Source: Polaribacter batillariae (GTDB lineage Bacteria; Bacteroidota; Bacteroidia; Flavobacteriales; Flavobacteriaceae). Taken from it: DNA of 64,000 nucleotides. The stretch lies in NCBI RefSeq assembly GCF_017498485.1, contig NZ_CP071795.1, positions 1 through 64,000 of the forward strand, given 5' to 3'. The position numbers and the translations under genes were made by a program. The notes under the pieces are model-generated. The model had not been told where the DNA came from. It saw nothing but the letters and a program-made list of their open reading frames with translations, and did no database searches. Positions 54,198 to 63,726 of the stretch are shown here, piece by piece; the stretch's first letter is position 1; each line of letters begins with the position of its first letter.

Positions 54198-54285
54198 TAA
54201 TCTTTAATTTATAATTGAGATTTTTTTATGCTAAATTTTTATAATTTTAAGCATCTACAACATTGTATAATATTTAAAAAATAAC

Positions 54286-55677
54286 GTGAACACAAAATAC
54301 GCAGACTTAGTAGATCAAACATTCTACTTTCCACAAGAAGAATTTAAAACAGAAAACAATAAATTATTTTGGCATGGTATTAATTTAATGGAATTGATAG
54401 AAGAATACGGTTCTCCATTAAAATTTACCTATTTACCCAAAATATCAGAAAATATAAACAGAGCAAAAGGCTGGTTTAAAAATAGCTTTGAAAAACAAAA
54501 CTACAAAGGAAAATACTTTTATAGCTATTGTACAAAAAGTTCTCATTTTAAACATGTTTTAAATGAAGCTCTAAAAAACGATATTCATATAGAAACTTCA
54601 TCGGCTTTTGATATAGATATTGTAAAAAGTTTAAAAAAAGAAGGCAAGATAAAAGACAATACTTTTGTAATTTGTAACGGATTTAAAAGAGACCAATATG
54701 TAAAAAATATTGGCGAATTAATTCAATCGGGTCACAAAAACTGTATTCCAATTATCGATAATTATGAAGAATTGCCATTAATACAAAAAGAAACAAAAAA
54801 GAAGTTTAAAGTTGGCATTCGAATTGCTTCAGAAGAAGAACCAAAATTCGAATTTTATACGTCAAGATTAGGTATTGGTTATAAAAATATTGTTTCTTTT
54901 TACGAGCGTGAAATAGCTAATAATAAGCAAGTAACTTTAAAAATGTTGCACTTTTTTATCAATACAGGTATTAAAGACAACGCTTATTATTGGAACGAAT
55001 TAATGAAATGTTTAAACGTGTACATCAACCTAAAAAAGGTGTGTCCAACTTTAGATAGCTTAAATATTGGTGGTGGTTTTCCTATTAAAAATTCCTTGGC
55101 TTTCGATTTCGATTACCAATATATGATTGATGAAATTACCAATCAAATAAAACAAGCTTGTGACGAAGCAGGAGTAGAAGTACCAAACATATTTACAGAA
55201 TTTGGTAGCTTTACAGTTGGAGAATCTGGAGCCGCTATTTATAAAGTTTTATATCAAAAAAAGCAAAACGATAGAGAACGTTGGAATATGATAAACTCTT
55301 CATTTATAACAACTTTACCAGATTCTTGGGCCATTAATAAACGTTTTATTATGTTGCCAATTAATAAATGGAACACAAAATACGAACGTGTTTTATTGGG
55401 TGGTTTAACTTGCGATAGCGACGATTATTACAACTCAGAACAACATGTAAACGGAATTTATTTACCTGTTTACGAAAAAGAAAAACCTTTGTATATTGGT
55501 TTTTTTAATACAGGAGCGTACCAAGAAACCATTGGTGGGTTTGGCGGTTTGCAACACTGCTTAATTCCCACTCCAAAACATTTATTAATAGACAAAGACG
55601 AAAACGGAAACATTACCACAAAAGTTTTTAAAGAACAACAAAAAAGCAACGAATTATTATCAATTTTAGGATATTAA
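54286..55677 (+). CDS. speA: Biosynthetic arginine decarboxylase (fold III, SpeA-like)
   Basis: This PLP enzyme converts arginine to agmatine. The 463-aa protein shows the PLP lysine in FYSYCTKSSHF (Lys84), the GGGFPIKN motif (about 264-271), the phosphate-binding EFGSFTVGESGA, and LTCDSDDYY with the active-site Cys. It is shorter than classical SpeA (about 630 aa), as expected for the Bacteroidota form. Substrate as arginine is inferred from the neighbouring agmatinase. It starts with GTG. It heads the polyamine gene group. Confidence 0.88.
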   Translation: MNTKYADLVDQTFYFPQEEFKTENNKLFWHGINLMELIEEYGSPLKFTYLPKISENINRAKGWFKNSFEKQNYKGKYFYSYCTKSSHFKHVLNEALKNDIHIETSSAFDIDIVKSLKKEGKIKDNTFVICNGFKRDQYVKNIGELIQSGHKNCIPIIDNYEELPLIQKETKKKFKVGIRIASEEEPKFEFYTSRLGIGYKNIVSFYEREIANNKQVTLKMLHFFINTGIKDNAYYWNELMKCLNVYINLKKVCPTLDSLNIGGGFPIKNSLAFDFDYQYMIDEITNQIKQACDEAGVEVPNIFTEFGSFTVGESGAAIYKVLYQKKQNDRERWNMINSSFITTLPDSWAINKRFIMLPINKWNTKYERVLLGGLTCDSDDYYNSEQHVNGIYLPVYEKEKPLYIGFFNTGAYQETIGGFGGLQHCLIPTPKHLLIDKDENGNITTKVFKEQQKSNELLSILGY

Positions 55678-55720
55678 CAAGAGGTTATAAGGGGTTTTAA
55701 ACCCTTGTAAAAAAAATAAA

Positions 55721-56665
55721 ATGAAAACAAACAATACTTATGCAGGCATTCCAAACGAGTTTGGAAACCTGTCAACATCAAAAATAGTAATTATTCCAGT
55801 TCCTTATGATGGAACAAGTACTTGGCAAAAAGGAGCAGACAAAGGACCAAAAGCCTTTTTAGAAGCTTCAGAAAATATGGAATTGTACGATATAGAAACA
55901 GATTCGGAAGTGTATAAAGAAGGTGTTTTCTTAGCAGAAGCCGTTACAGAAAATTCATCTCCAGAAGCAATGGTAGAAGCTGTACATCAAATAACAAAAA
56001 AATACATTAACAGAAATAAATTTGTAACTATTTTTGGTGGCGAGCACTCCATTTCTATTGGAACCATTAGAGCTTTTAACGAATGTTTTAGCGATTTAAC
56101 CGTTTTACATATAGATGCTCATGCAGATTTACGTAAAGAATACGAAGGTTCTTCTTGCAACCATGCCTGTGCAGTTTACGAAGCAAACCAAAACACAAAT
56201 TTGGTGCAAGTTGGCATCAGAAGTATGGATATTTCAGAAAAAAGAAACATGAATTTAGACAAAGTTTTCTTTGCACACGACATGATTGTAAACGAAGACT
56301 GGATGGAAGATGTTATCGACCAATTAAGCACAAATGTGTTTATTACATTCGATTTAGATGCTTTAGACCCATCTATAATGCCCTCTACTGGAACTCCAGA
56401 ACCTGGAGGATTGTTTTATTATGAAACATTAGATTTCTTAAAACAAGTTTTCGAACAAAAGAATGTTGTTGGTTTTGATATGGTTGAACTATGCCCGAAT
56501 GAAAATGAAAAATCATCAGACTTTTTAGCAGCAAAATTATTCTATAAAATGTTAAGTTATAAATTTGCTTCTAACGACGATACGTATGATGTAGGGGAAG
56601 ACATTTCAAACAACAATCCATTTAGTAAATTATCGAAATTTAAAAACGATGAAGACGATTTTTAA
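55721..56665 (+). CDS. speB: Agmatinase
   Basis: Agmatinase hydrolyses agmatine to putrescine and urea with two manganese ions. The 314-aa protein contains the metal-binding blocks FGGEHSISIG, HIDAHADLR, NHACAVYE and TFDLDALDPSIMP, all complete. It starts 43 bases after the arginine decarboxylase stop and its own stop is immediately followed by the ATG of the GNAT-nitrilase gene, so the genes form a tight operon. Confidence 0.95.
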   Translation: MKTNNTYAGIPNEFGNLSTSKIVIIPVPYDGTSTWQKGADKGPKAFLEASENMELYDIETDSEVYKEGVFLAEAVTENSSPEAMVEAVHQITKKYINRNKFVTIFGGEHSISIGTIRAFNECFSDLTVLHIDAHADLRKEYEGSSCNHACAVYEANQNTNLVQVGIRSMDISEKRNMNLDKVFFAHDMIVNEDWMEDVIDQLSTNVFITFDLDALDPSIMPSTGTPEPGGLFYYETLDFLKQVFEQKNVVGFDMVELCPNENEKSSDFLAAKLFYKMLSYKFASNDDTYDVGEDISNNNPFSKLSKFKNDEDDF

Positions 56666-58210
56666 ATGATTATGAAAATCGAAAACATAGAAAATATAGA
56701 ATTACAATATTTAACAATTAAAGATTATCAAGCGTTAAAACAAGCAATGATAGAGGTGTATGCTACCATGCAAAGCACCTATTGGGAAGAACCCCAAATA
56801 CAATCTTTAATAGATAAATTTCCTGAAGGTCAGGTAGTTATTAAAGTTAATGGAGAGCTTGCTGGCTGTGCATTGTCTTTAAGAGTCGATTACGATAAGT
56901 TCGACGACCATCACACATACCAAGACATTACCGGTAATTTTACCTTTAGTACACACAGTAATTTTGGCAATGTTTTGTACGGAATAGATGTTTTTATAAA
57001 ACCAGAATACAGAGGATTGCGCTTAGGAAGAAGATTGTACGATTATCGAAAAGAATTGTGCGAAAAACTAAATTTAAGAGGCATTGCATTTGGTGGAAGA
57101 ATTCCGAATTATCATAAATATTCCGAACAAATTTCCCCAAAAGAATATATAGAAAAGGTAAAGCGTAAAGAAATTCACGATCCTGTTTTAAACTTTCAAA
57201 TCTCCAACGATTTTCATCCTTCAAAAGTAATGAAAGGCTATATAGAAGGAGATGTAGAATCTAACGATTATGCAGTTTTATTGGAGTGGGACAATGTGTA
57301 TTACAAAAAGGAAACTGCAAAAGCGGCCATTAAAAAGAAAGTAGTTCGTTTAGGTCTTATTCAGTGGCAAATGCGTTTGTACAAAGATTTAGAAGAACTA
57401 ATGGAACAAGCAGAGTATTTTGTAGATGCAGTTTCTGCGTACAGAGCAGACTTTGCACTGTTTCCCGAGTTTTTTAACGCGCCTTTAATGGCAGATAATA
57501 ACCATTTACCAGAATCGCAAGCCATTAGAGAATTGGCAAAATATACACCAGTAGTTGTTCAAAAATTTTCTGAATTGGCCATTTCATACAACATTAATAT
57601 CATTACAGGAAGTTTTCCAGAATTAAAAGACGGAATGTTATACAATGTAGGGTATTTATGTAAAAGAGATGGAGCCACAGAAAGGTACGAAAAACTGCAT
57701 GTAACTCCAGATGAAGCAAAAGTTTGGGGTATGCAAGGTGGAAATGAATTAAAAACATTTGATACAGATTGTGGCAAAATAGGAGTGTTAATTTGTTACG
57801 ATTCAGAATTTCCAGAATTAAGTAGAATTTTGGCAGAAGAAGGCATGGATATTTTGTTTATTCCGTTTTTAACAGATACCCAAAATGGATATTCTAGAGT
57901 AAGACATTGTGCACAAGCAAGAGCCATAGAAAACGAGTGTTATGTAGCGATTGCTGGTAGTGTTGGAAATTTACCAAAAGTAAATAATATGGACATTCAG
58001 TTTGCACAATCGATGGTTTTTACACCTTGCGATTTTTCATTTCCTGCAAACGGAATTAAAGCGGAAGCAACCACAAATACAGAAATGATTTTAATTGCGG
58101 ATGTAGATTTAGATTTGCTAAAAGATTTGAATCAATTTGGAAGTGTACGAAATTTAAAAGACAGAAGAACAGATATTTATCAGGTAAATAAACTTCAGAA
58201 AAAAGAATAA
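56666..58210 (+). CDS. Fused GNAT acetyltransferase and nitrilase-family hydrolase
   Basis: The 514-aa protein joins an N-terminal GNAT domain (about 15-165, with IDVFIKPEYRGLRLGRRLY as the acetyl-CoA site) to a C-terminal nitrilase-fold hydrolase (about 225-505). The hydrolase triad is visible: Glu in ALFPEFFNAPL, Lys in YEKLHVTPDE and Cys in GVLICYDSEFPE. The fusion is known in Bacteroidota but its substrate is not. Here it follows agmatinase by zero bases, so a role in polyamine or carbamoyl-amine turnover is inferred. The start could be 56666 or six bases on (MKIENIEN). Confidence 0.9.
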   Translation: MIMKIENIENIELQYLTIKDYQALKQAMIEVYATMQSTYWEEPQIQSLIDKFPEGQVVIKVNGELAGCALSLRVDYDKFDDHHTYQDITGNFTFSTHSNFGNVLYGIDVFIKPEYRGLRLGRRLYDYRKELCEKLNLRGIAFGGRIPNYHKYSEQISPKEYIEKVKRKEIHDPVLNFQISNDFHPSKVMKGYIEGDVESNDYAVLLEWDNVYYKKETAKAAIKKKVVRLGLIQWQMRLYKDLEELMEQAEYFVDAVSAYRADFALFPEFFNAPLMADNNHLPESQAIRELAKYTPVVVQKFSELAISYNINIITGSFPELKDGMLYNVGYLCKRDGATERYEKLHVTPDEAKVWGMQGGNELKTFDTDCGKIGVLICYDSEFPELSRILAEEGMDILFIPFLTDTQNGYSRVRHCAQARAIENECYVAIAGSVGNLPKVNNMDIQFAQSMVFTPCDFSFPANGIKAEATTNTEMILIADVDLDLLKDLNQFGSVRNLKDRRTDIYQVNKLQKKE

Positions 58211-58337
58211 AAAATTAAAATTTTAGATATTAAATAAAATTATTACTGAGAACTAATATTGTTAGTTCGAGAGATTTTTCCTTTTTGAAAAATCGTATTG
58301 AGAACATTTTAAAAGATATCATAAAAAAATAAAAAAA

Positions 58338-59306
58338 ATGAGCAAACCAATTACAAATTTTATAGAAAAGTATTTCTTACACTTTAATGCAGCAGCTTTA
58401 GTAGATGCTGCCAAGGGTTATGAAGCACAACTAAACAAAGGTTCTAAAATGCTAGTTTCTTTAGCGGGGGCAATGAGTACAGCAGAATTAGGGAAAATTT
58501 TTGCAGAAATAATTCGCCAAGATAAAGTACAAATAGTTTCTTGTACAGGTGCCAATTTAGAAGAAGATGTGATGAATTTAGTAGCACATTCTCACTACAA
58601 ACGCGTACCAAATTATAGAGATTTAACGCCACAAGACGAGTGGAATTTGTTAGAAAAAGGCTTAAATAGAGTTACAGATACTTGTATTCCAGAAGAAGAA
58701 GCGTTTCGAAGAATACAACAACATATTGTAAAAATATGGAAAGAGGCAGAAGCAAAAGGAGAACGTTATTTACCACACGAATACATGTATAAATTATTGC
58801 TTTCTGGCGTTTTAGAGCAGTATTACGAGATTGATATTAAAGATTCTTGGATGTATGCTGCCGCAGAAAAAAACTTGCCAATTATTTGTCCTGGTTGGGA
58901 AGATTCTACCATGGGCAACATTTTTGCTTCTTATGTTTTAAAAGGAGAATTAAAAGCAAATACTGTAAAATCTGGTATTGAATACATGACATTTTTAGCA
59001 GATTGGTACACAGCGAATTCCGAAAACGGCATTGGTTTTTTTCAAATAGGAGGAGGAATTGCAGGAGATTTTCCAATTTGTGTAGTGCCAATGTTGTATC
59101 AAGATATGGAAAAACCAGAAACACCATTTTGGAGCTATTTTTGTCAGATTTCCGATTCTACCACAAGTTATGGTTCGTATTCTGGAGCAGTGCCTAATGA
59201 GAAAATTACTTGGGGAAAATTAGACATAGACACTCCAAAATTTATTATAGAGAGCGATGCAACCATTGTTGCGCCTCTTATTTTTGCTTATTTATTAGAA
59301 ATGTAA
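58338..59306 (+). CDS. Deoxyhypusine synthase-like enzyme (probable polyamine aminobutyl transferase)
   Basis: The 322-aa protein belongs to the deoxyhypusine synthase family. The catalytic lysine is retained in EKITWGKL (Lys294), within the same WGK context as eukaryotic enzymes, and NAD-binding blocks such as VSCTGANLEEDVMN are present. Bacteria lack eIF5A, so in this setting it more likely uses putrescine as aminobutyl donor and acceptor to make homospermidine or a related triamine. That follows from the decarboxylase and agmatinase genes directly upstream and is inference. The 127-base gap before it holds a GATTTTTCC...GAAAAATC hairpin. Confidence 0.88.
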   Translation: MSKPITNFIEKYFLHFNAAALVDAAKGYEAQLNKGSKMLVSLAGAMSTAELGKIFAEIIRQDKVQIVSCTGANLEEDVMNLVAHSHYKRVPNYRDLTPQDEWNLLEKGLNRVTDTCIPEEEAFRRIQQHIVKIWKEAEAKGERYLPHEYMYKLLLSGVLEQYYEIDIKDSWMYAAAEKNLPIICPGWEDSTMGNIFASYVLKGELKANTVKSGIEYMTFLADWYTANSENGIGFFQIGGGIAGDFPICVVPMLYQDMEKPETPFWSYFCQISDSTTSYGSYSGAVPNEKITWGKLDIDTPKFIIESDATIVAPLIFAYLLEM

Positions 59307-59441
59307 ATATTTAGGATGTCACCTTGAGCGCAGTCGAAACTTTGAGTTTATACAAACTATGCTTGTTACTTTCAATTAAAAAAAAATTTTATTTTAGTAA
59401 CGATTGAAGAGACATTAAAGAAATTTAAAAATATTTAAAAA
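59307..59441. repeat. Composite of two repeat relics
   Basis: TGTCACCTTGAGCGCAGTCG (59317 onward) is half of the palindromic family, and GTTACTTTCAATT...TTTTAGTAAC (59365-59401) resembles the MITE core. No terminal repeats of the MITE are left. Confidence 0.5.
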
Positions 59442-59726
59442 ATGAAAAGAGTAATCGTAGAATACGCAAAACTAACCAAAGATATTTTAGACTTGTTAAT
59501 AGATAAATATCCAGATGGTTATGATTATAGTGATGTAATTTCCTTTAAAAATGCCAAAGGAGATACTGTAAAAGCAGTAGAAGTAAAAACAGAAGACACT
59601 GTTTATTTGGTTAAAATAAGTAGTCGTTTAGAAAATGCCATGGAAGAATATGCAGAAGACGAAGAGTTTTTCGACGATAACGACGATTTTGATGCCAATG
59701 ATTTAGAAAACGAAGAAGATGTTTAG
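59442..59726 (+). CDS. Small acidic hypothetical protein
   Basis: Unrecognised 94-aa protein. The first 60 residues form a probable alpha/beta unit (MKRVIVEYAKLTKDILDLLI and TVKAVEVKTEDTVYLVKISS), and the last 30 are a run of Asp and Glu (EDEEFFDDNDDFDANDLENE). The acidic tail could bind a basic partner. It is a single gene downstream of repeats. Confidence 0.65.
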   Translation: MKRVIVEYAKLTKDILDLLIDKYPDGYDYSDVISFKNAKGDTVKAVEVKTEDTVYLVKISSRLENAMEEYAEDEEFFDDNDDFDANDLENEEDV

Positions 59727-59836
59727 CAACAAATTCACGAAATAACAAGGTCTCAAGTCTCTTTTCTTTTTTTGGGAAAGAGACTTCATTTAATGTAAAA
59801 TTAACTGCTCTCGTTTAAGAAAGCCATTTAGGTATT

Positions 59837-60346
59837 TTATAAATAACGCTCTTTAATTATATTAAAATGATGTAATTGATGGCCAGAAAATAAATAACCT
59901 AAAGCTCTTACAGATATTTCGTTTCCAGAGGCTATTCCTTTTCTTAACAAAGCTTCTTTAGAAAAATTTTTGTACAATTGTATGGTAGATTTTCTTAAAA
60001 TAGCCATTTCATCTAATAAATCGAAATAATCTAATTGGTTTGCATTGCCATATTTTACAAAAACATCTTGGTCGAAACCTAGTAAAGAAGTGGCATCGTT
60101 TCTTGCAAAACAAAGTGCTCTGTAACAAAAAATACGTTCTGTATCTATAATATGCTGAATTAATTCCTTCAAAGTCCATTTTCCTTCAGCATAAGAAAAA
60201 GGATGTTTTTCTTTTGGCAAACTTCGTAACAAAGTATCAAAAGTTTTTTGAGAATCTCTTAAATTTTCAAGAATAGTTTTGCCATCTTTAGAAACAAGTT
60301 GAATGTATTGCTCGAAATATGGATGGTATTCATTTTTAGGAATCAT
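59837..60346 (-). CDS. DinB-family protein
   Basis: The 169-aa protein is a four-helix DinB domain with metal-ligand histidines in KWTLKELIQHIIDTE and GHQLHHFNII. DinB-type proteins bind metal and act in thiol or stress metabolism. The substrate is unknown. It lies downstream of the exopolysaccharide pair on the same strand with a 23-base gap. Confidence 0.85.
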   Translation of the reverse strand: MIPKNEYHPYFEQYIQLVSKDGKTILENLRDSQKTFDTLLRSLPKEKHPFSYAEGKWTLKELIQHIIDTERIFCYRALCFARNDATSLLGFDQDVFVKYGNANQLDYFDLLDEMAILRKSTIQLYKNFSKEALLRKGIASGNEISVRALGYLFSGHQLHHFNIIKERYL

Positions 60347-60369
60347 TCGTAAATTGTAGCTATTAAAAT

Positions 60370-62841
60370 TTATTTTTTTGATTTAAATATATTTAGAATT
60401 TTCGAGAAGAAACCTTGTTTAGTTTCATTTTCGTGATAACCATAGCCATATTTTCCGTAGCCATAACCGTAACCATAACCATAACCATAGCCGTAACCAT
60501 AGCCGTAACCGTATTTACTTTTAATAGAAAAGTCGTTTAGTACGTAACTAATATTGGTAACTTCTTTGTTTTTATATTTATCGTCGATCATTTTCATCAT
60601 TCCTTTTTCGGTGTAATTCTGGCGAATTACATAAATAACAGCATCCGAATATTTAAACAGCTCTAATGCATCTGACACCAAACCAACTGGAGGAGTGTCT
60701 ATAATTACATAATCGTATTCTTTTTTTAGCTGTTGAAACATTTTATCTGCAGCGTTATTTAATAATAATTCTGAAGGATTTGGAGGAACTGGTCCAGAAA
60801 GAATAAGATCTAAATTCGGAATTTTTGTAGAAATTTTTACTTCATCTAATGTTTTTTGATTTATTAAGTAATTTACAATACCTACATCATTCGACAAATT
60901 AAAGTCATCGTAAATTTTTGGTTTACGCAAATCTAAACCAACCAAAATTGTTTTTTTTCCACTCAAAGCAAAAACGGTTGCCATGTTTATAGAAATCATT
61001 GTTTTACCTTCTCCACTAACAGAAGAGGTTAATATTAATGTTTTAGACTCATCTGGATGGGTATTTTTAAATAAAAACTGAATGTTAGATCTTAAAGCTC
61101 TAAAAGATTCTGCAACCGAAGATTTTGGTCTTTCGAAAACGGCCAAATTGTTTTTTGTAGTACTTTTACCTACAACGCCTAATACAGGAATTGCATAGTT
61201 ATTTTGAATTTCTTCTGCTGTATGAATTTTATTATCTAATAATTCTTTAGTAATTATATAAAGTAGTGGAAAAACAATACCTAACATTAAGGCTACCAAA
61301 TAATTAAACCTTGGTTTGGGGTACAAAGGTCCTTCTCCTAAATCTTTTGCAGTATCTATTATTTTAACATCAGAAACGTTTGCAGCAATGGCGGTTCCTG
61401 CTTCGTATTTTTTTTGTTTTAAATAATTGTAATTGGCTTCCGATAATTCGTAATCTCTTTGGTACGTGATTAAACCTTGCTCTTTTCTTGGGAGTTTTTT
61501 TAATTTAGATTTGTAAATCGCTAACTCCGAATTTAATTTACGAAGCTTACTCGAATTCAATCTTAAAAGAGAAGCAATATTTTCTAGCAAATTATTTTTA
61601 ATAATTTGTAACTCACTCGTAATTTTTTGTACTTCTGGATGAATATCTTTTACAGACTTTCTCATCTGTTCTCGAAGAGTAGATTTTGCTACGTAATTGT
61701 TAATCAATTCAACAATTTTAGGGTCTTGTAAAACAATTGTTGCTGGTACTAGTTTGTCTTTATTAAAAGTATTATTACTTTTTAAGTAACTTCGTAAACC
61801 TGTTAAATAATCGTTGTAGTTTTGTAGTTCTTTTCGATCTCTTTCTAACTGAATGGTTTCTTCATAAATAGAGTTTCCTTCAGTTGACAAATCAAAAATA
61901 TTGTTAGATTCTCTATAATTACCAAGATTTTCTTCAATTTTTTTTAGTTTTATAGTTTCTTCTTTAAAAAGAGTATCTATATATGCTTCTGTTTTAACAG
62001 CATATTCTATTTTTTGAACCTGTTTAATAGAATCTAAAACTTGAACAGTTGTATTTAAATAATCTACAATTCTGTTTTTATTGGTGCCATTTTTTCCTAA
62101 CTTTAACAACGAGGCTGCTTTTGTAATTGTATTTACAGAAATGTTTTTATTGGCTTTTACGGTTCCATCGAAACTACCAAACTTTATAAAGTATTTTTCG
62201 CCTACGTTAAAAGTACCTATTTTATCGATTTTAAAATTTAAAAAATTAGAGTTAATTGTATCTTTTACATTAAATTCTTCTGAATAATATAAAGAGTTCG
62301 TGCTATAATTTTCTATCGTATTCGAACTGTAAGTTATTAGTTGATTGTTACCAGATTCGTTAAAATCTGTAGAAATTTTATAGGTATCTTTTCCTGTAAT
62401 TTCTAGCGATATTAGCTTGCCATATAATTGTGGTTTATCGATATTTAAAGCAACTTTAAATGGGGTGTAACCATAAACATCTGTTAACCTAAAACGGTCT
62501 TCCTTTAAATATTCTACGTAAAATTGTAATCTTTTTACTACAATTTCGTTGTGTGTTCTAGAAGTTAAGGTAACCCTAACAGTTTCTAATTCGTCGCTAG
62601 CTCCGCCCCAATTAAAAGCAATGTTTGTTCCTGTAGAAAATAGTGGATTATTTTCTTCTTTTACAGAAATAATAGTACTTAAACTATAAATTTTCTGCGT
62701 ATAACCATTCATAAATTTGGCAATTATCAAACCAATAACAATTGCTATTAGAAATAGTTTCCAATATGCTAAAACCTTATATAAATAGTCTTTAACATCT
62801 ATATTAGATGGGTTAACTGTATCTTTTAACTGGTTGCTCAT
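60370..62841 (-). CDS. Wzc-type tyrosine autokinase for exopolysaccharide export
   Basis: The 823-aa inner-membrane protein has a Wzz chain-length domain flanked by helices (WKLFLIAIVIGLIIAKFM near 28-45 and YLVALMLGIVFPLLYII near 511-527) and a cytoplasmic BY-kinase domain: Walker A SSVSGEGKTMISIN, Walker A' ILVGLDLRKP and Walker B YVIIDTPPVGLVSDAL. The end carries a run of about eleven GY repeats followed by KYGYGYHEN, the tyrosine-rich tail that is autophosphorylated to control polymer export. It forms an operon with the Wza-like gene upstream, whose stop lies 4 bases before this start. Confidence 0.93.
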   Translation of the reverse strand: MSNQLKDTVNPSNIDVKDYLYKVLAYWKLFLIAIVIGLIIAKFMNGYTQKIYSLSTIISVKEENNPLFSTGTNIAFNWGGASDELETVRVTLTSRTHNEIVVKRLQFYVEYLKEDRFRLTDVYGYTPFKVALNIDKPQLYGKLISLEITGKDTYKISTDFNESGNNQLITYSSNTIENYSTNSLYYSEEFNVKDTINSNFLNFKIDKIGTFNVGEKYFIKFGSFDGTVKANKNISVNTITKAASLLKLGKNGTNKNRIVDYLNTTVQVLDSIKQVQKIEYAVKTEAYIDTLFKEETIKLKKIEENLGNYRESNNIFDLSTEGNSIYEETIQLERDRKELQNYNDYLTGLRSYLKSNNTFNKDKLVPATIVLQDPKIVELINNYVAKSTLREQMRKSVKDIHPEVQKITSELQIIKNNLLENIASLLRLNSSKLRKLNSELAIYKSKLKKLPRKEQGLITYQRDYELSEANYNYLKQKKYEAGTAIAANVSDVKIIDTAKDLGEGPLYPKPRFNYLVALMLGIVFPLLYIITKELLDNKIHTAEEIQNNYAIPVLGVVGKSTTKNNLAVFERPKSSVAESFRALRSNIQFLFKNTHPDESKTLILTSSVSGEGKTMISINMATVFALSGKKTILVGLDLRKPKIYDDFNLSNDVGIVNYLINQKTLDEVKISTKIPNLDLILSGPVPPNPSELLLNNAADKMFQQLKKEYDYVIIDTPPVGLVSDALELFKYSDAVIYVIRQNYTEKGMMKMIDDKYKNKEVTNISYVLNDFSIKSKYGYGYGYGYGYGYGYGYGYGKYGYGYHENETKQGFFSKILNIFKSKK
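60436..60513 (-). repeat. Hexanucleotide tandem repeat coding the Wzc Gly-Tyr tail
   Basis: On the minus strand the unit GGTTAT/GGCTAC/GGTTAC repeats about twelve times, coding GY each time. Because the unit is six bases, copy change keeps the frame and would only lengthen or shorten the tyrosine tail. Confidence 0.8.
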
Positions 62842-62845
62842 AAAA

Positions 62846-63643
62846 TTATAAATTCCTAGCCAATATAATGGTAGATGTTATTAAAGAAAGTACTGTAACA
62901 ATTGTTGTTAAGCTTTGTAAACCTGTAGTTCCTGTTCCCCAAGATTTTTGTTTTAAAGGTAGTACGTTTATGTAATCGTTAGGTTTTATGTAAAAAACTT
63001 CGGAATTAAACGCGTTTATATTTGTTAAATCTATGGTATATTTTTCTACTCCAGAAATGGTGGGTCTCATAATTTCAACAGCTTTTCTATTTCCAACATC
63101 TGTAATATCTCCAGAATTGGCAATTGCATCTAAAATAGAAACTTTATTTTGGTAAATTACTCTCGTACCAGGATTTTCTATTTCTCCTAAAATCGTAAAT
63201 TTAATACCAGCTAATTTTACAGCAACAAAAATATTTTCGCCTTCTTTTACAAAATCTTTTAGTTTGTTTTCTATCTTTTTTTGAACCTCTTCTACAGTGT
63301 ATCCTAAAACATTTACTTCTCCTAAAGTAGGTACTCGAATGTTTCCATAATTATCTACACTATAATCAGAATAATAATTCGCATTACCAGAAAAATTTTG
63401 ATTTGTTGTAGCTGTATTTGAACTGTTATTCTCATTCTTTTTAAAAACAGCAACCAATTCTTGATTATTAGATTTAATAATGATATGAACCATATCATCT
63501 ATCTGTAACTTGTAAGGTACATCGTTAATTCTCTTAATTTCTGTGTTGGCTTTCGGTTGTCCTTGTAAATAACTAAACTCTTTATTCGATACACAAGAAG
63601 ATAAAAAGAGCAATAGTAAAGGAATTGTAATATAGTATTTCAT
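62846..63643 (-). CDS. Wza-type outer-membrane polysaccharide export lipoprotein
   Basis: The ATG at 63643 gives a 265-aa protein with a lipoprotein signal (LLLLFLSSCVSN, Cys17). It has the polysaccharide export domain (YKLQIDDMVHIIIKSNN), SLBB-type segments (VNVLGYTVEEV and FTILGEIENPGTRVIYQ) and a C-terminal hydrophobic helix (TTIVTVLSLITSTIILA) that may cross the outer membrane. A TATATTTG -7 box lies 19-26 bases before the ATG, so a start 21 bases further upstream is unlikely. It forms an operon with the Wzc gene. Confidence 0.92.
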   Translation of the reverse strand: MKYYITIPLLLLFLSSCVSNKEFSYLQGQPKANTEIKRINDVPYKLQIDDMVHIIIKSNNQELVAVFKKNENNSSNTATTNQNFSGNANYYSDYSVDNYGNIRVPTLGEVNVLGYTVEEVQKKIENKLKDFVKEGENIFVAVKLAGIKFTILGEIENPGTRVIYQNKVSILDAIANSGDITDVGNRKAVEIMRPTISGVEKYTIDLTNINAFNSEVFYIKPNDYINVLPLKQKSWGTGTTGLQSLTTIVTVLSLITSTIILARNL

Positions 63644-63661
63644 TTTTGGTAACATATGCCA

Positions 63662-63669
63662 CAAATATA
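63662..63669 (-). promoter_or_regulatory. Bacteroidota -7 box for the wza-wzc operon
   Basis: On the minus strand TATATTTG fits TAnnTTTG and lies 18 bases upstream of the chosen ATG. Confidence 0.5.
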
Positions 63670-63726
63670 CTTTTTATGAATGTAAAGCTATAATTTTATT
63701 TTACTTTCGTTTTTTATTTTTATAGA

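Larger units (their letters stand above)
53742..54285. other. Leader region of the arginine decarboxylase gene
   Basis: The 544-base gap has a hairpin GTGGC/GCCAC (53794-53808), a -7 box and the 55-codon ORF at 54030-54197. The sequence of the ORF (54030-54197) is clearly less AT-rich than its surroundings. An imperfect palindrome ATGCTAAATTT...AATTTTAAGCAT lies at 54228-54254 just before the decarboxylase start. Confidence 0.6.

Noticed and set aside
60436..60513. CRISPR-like short repeat
   Set aside because: The unit is six bases, lies inside a coding region and has no spacers; it is a coding tandem repeat.
63644..63664. Earlier start for the Wza-like gene
   Set aside because: The -7 box at 63662-63669 overlaps it, and the lipoprotein signal begins at the later ATG.
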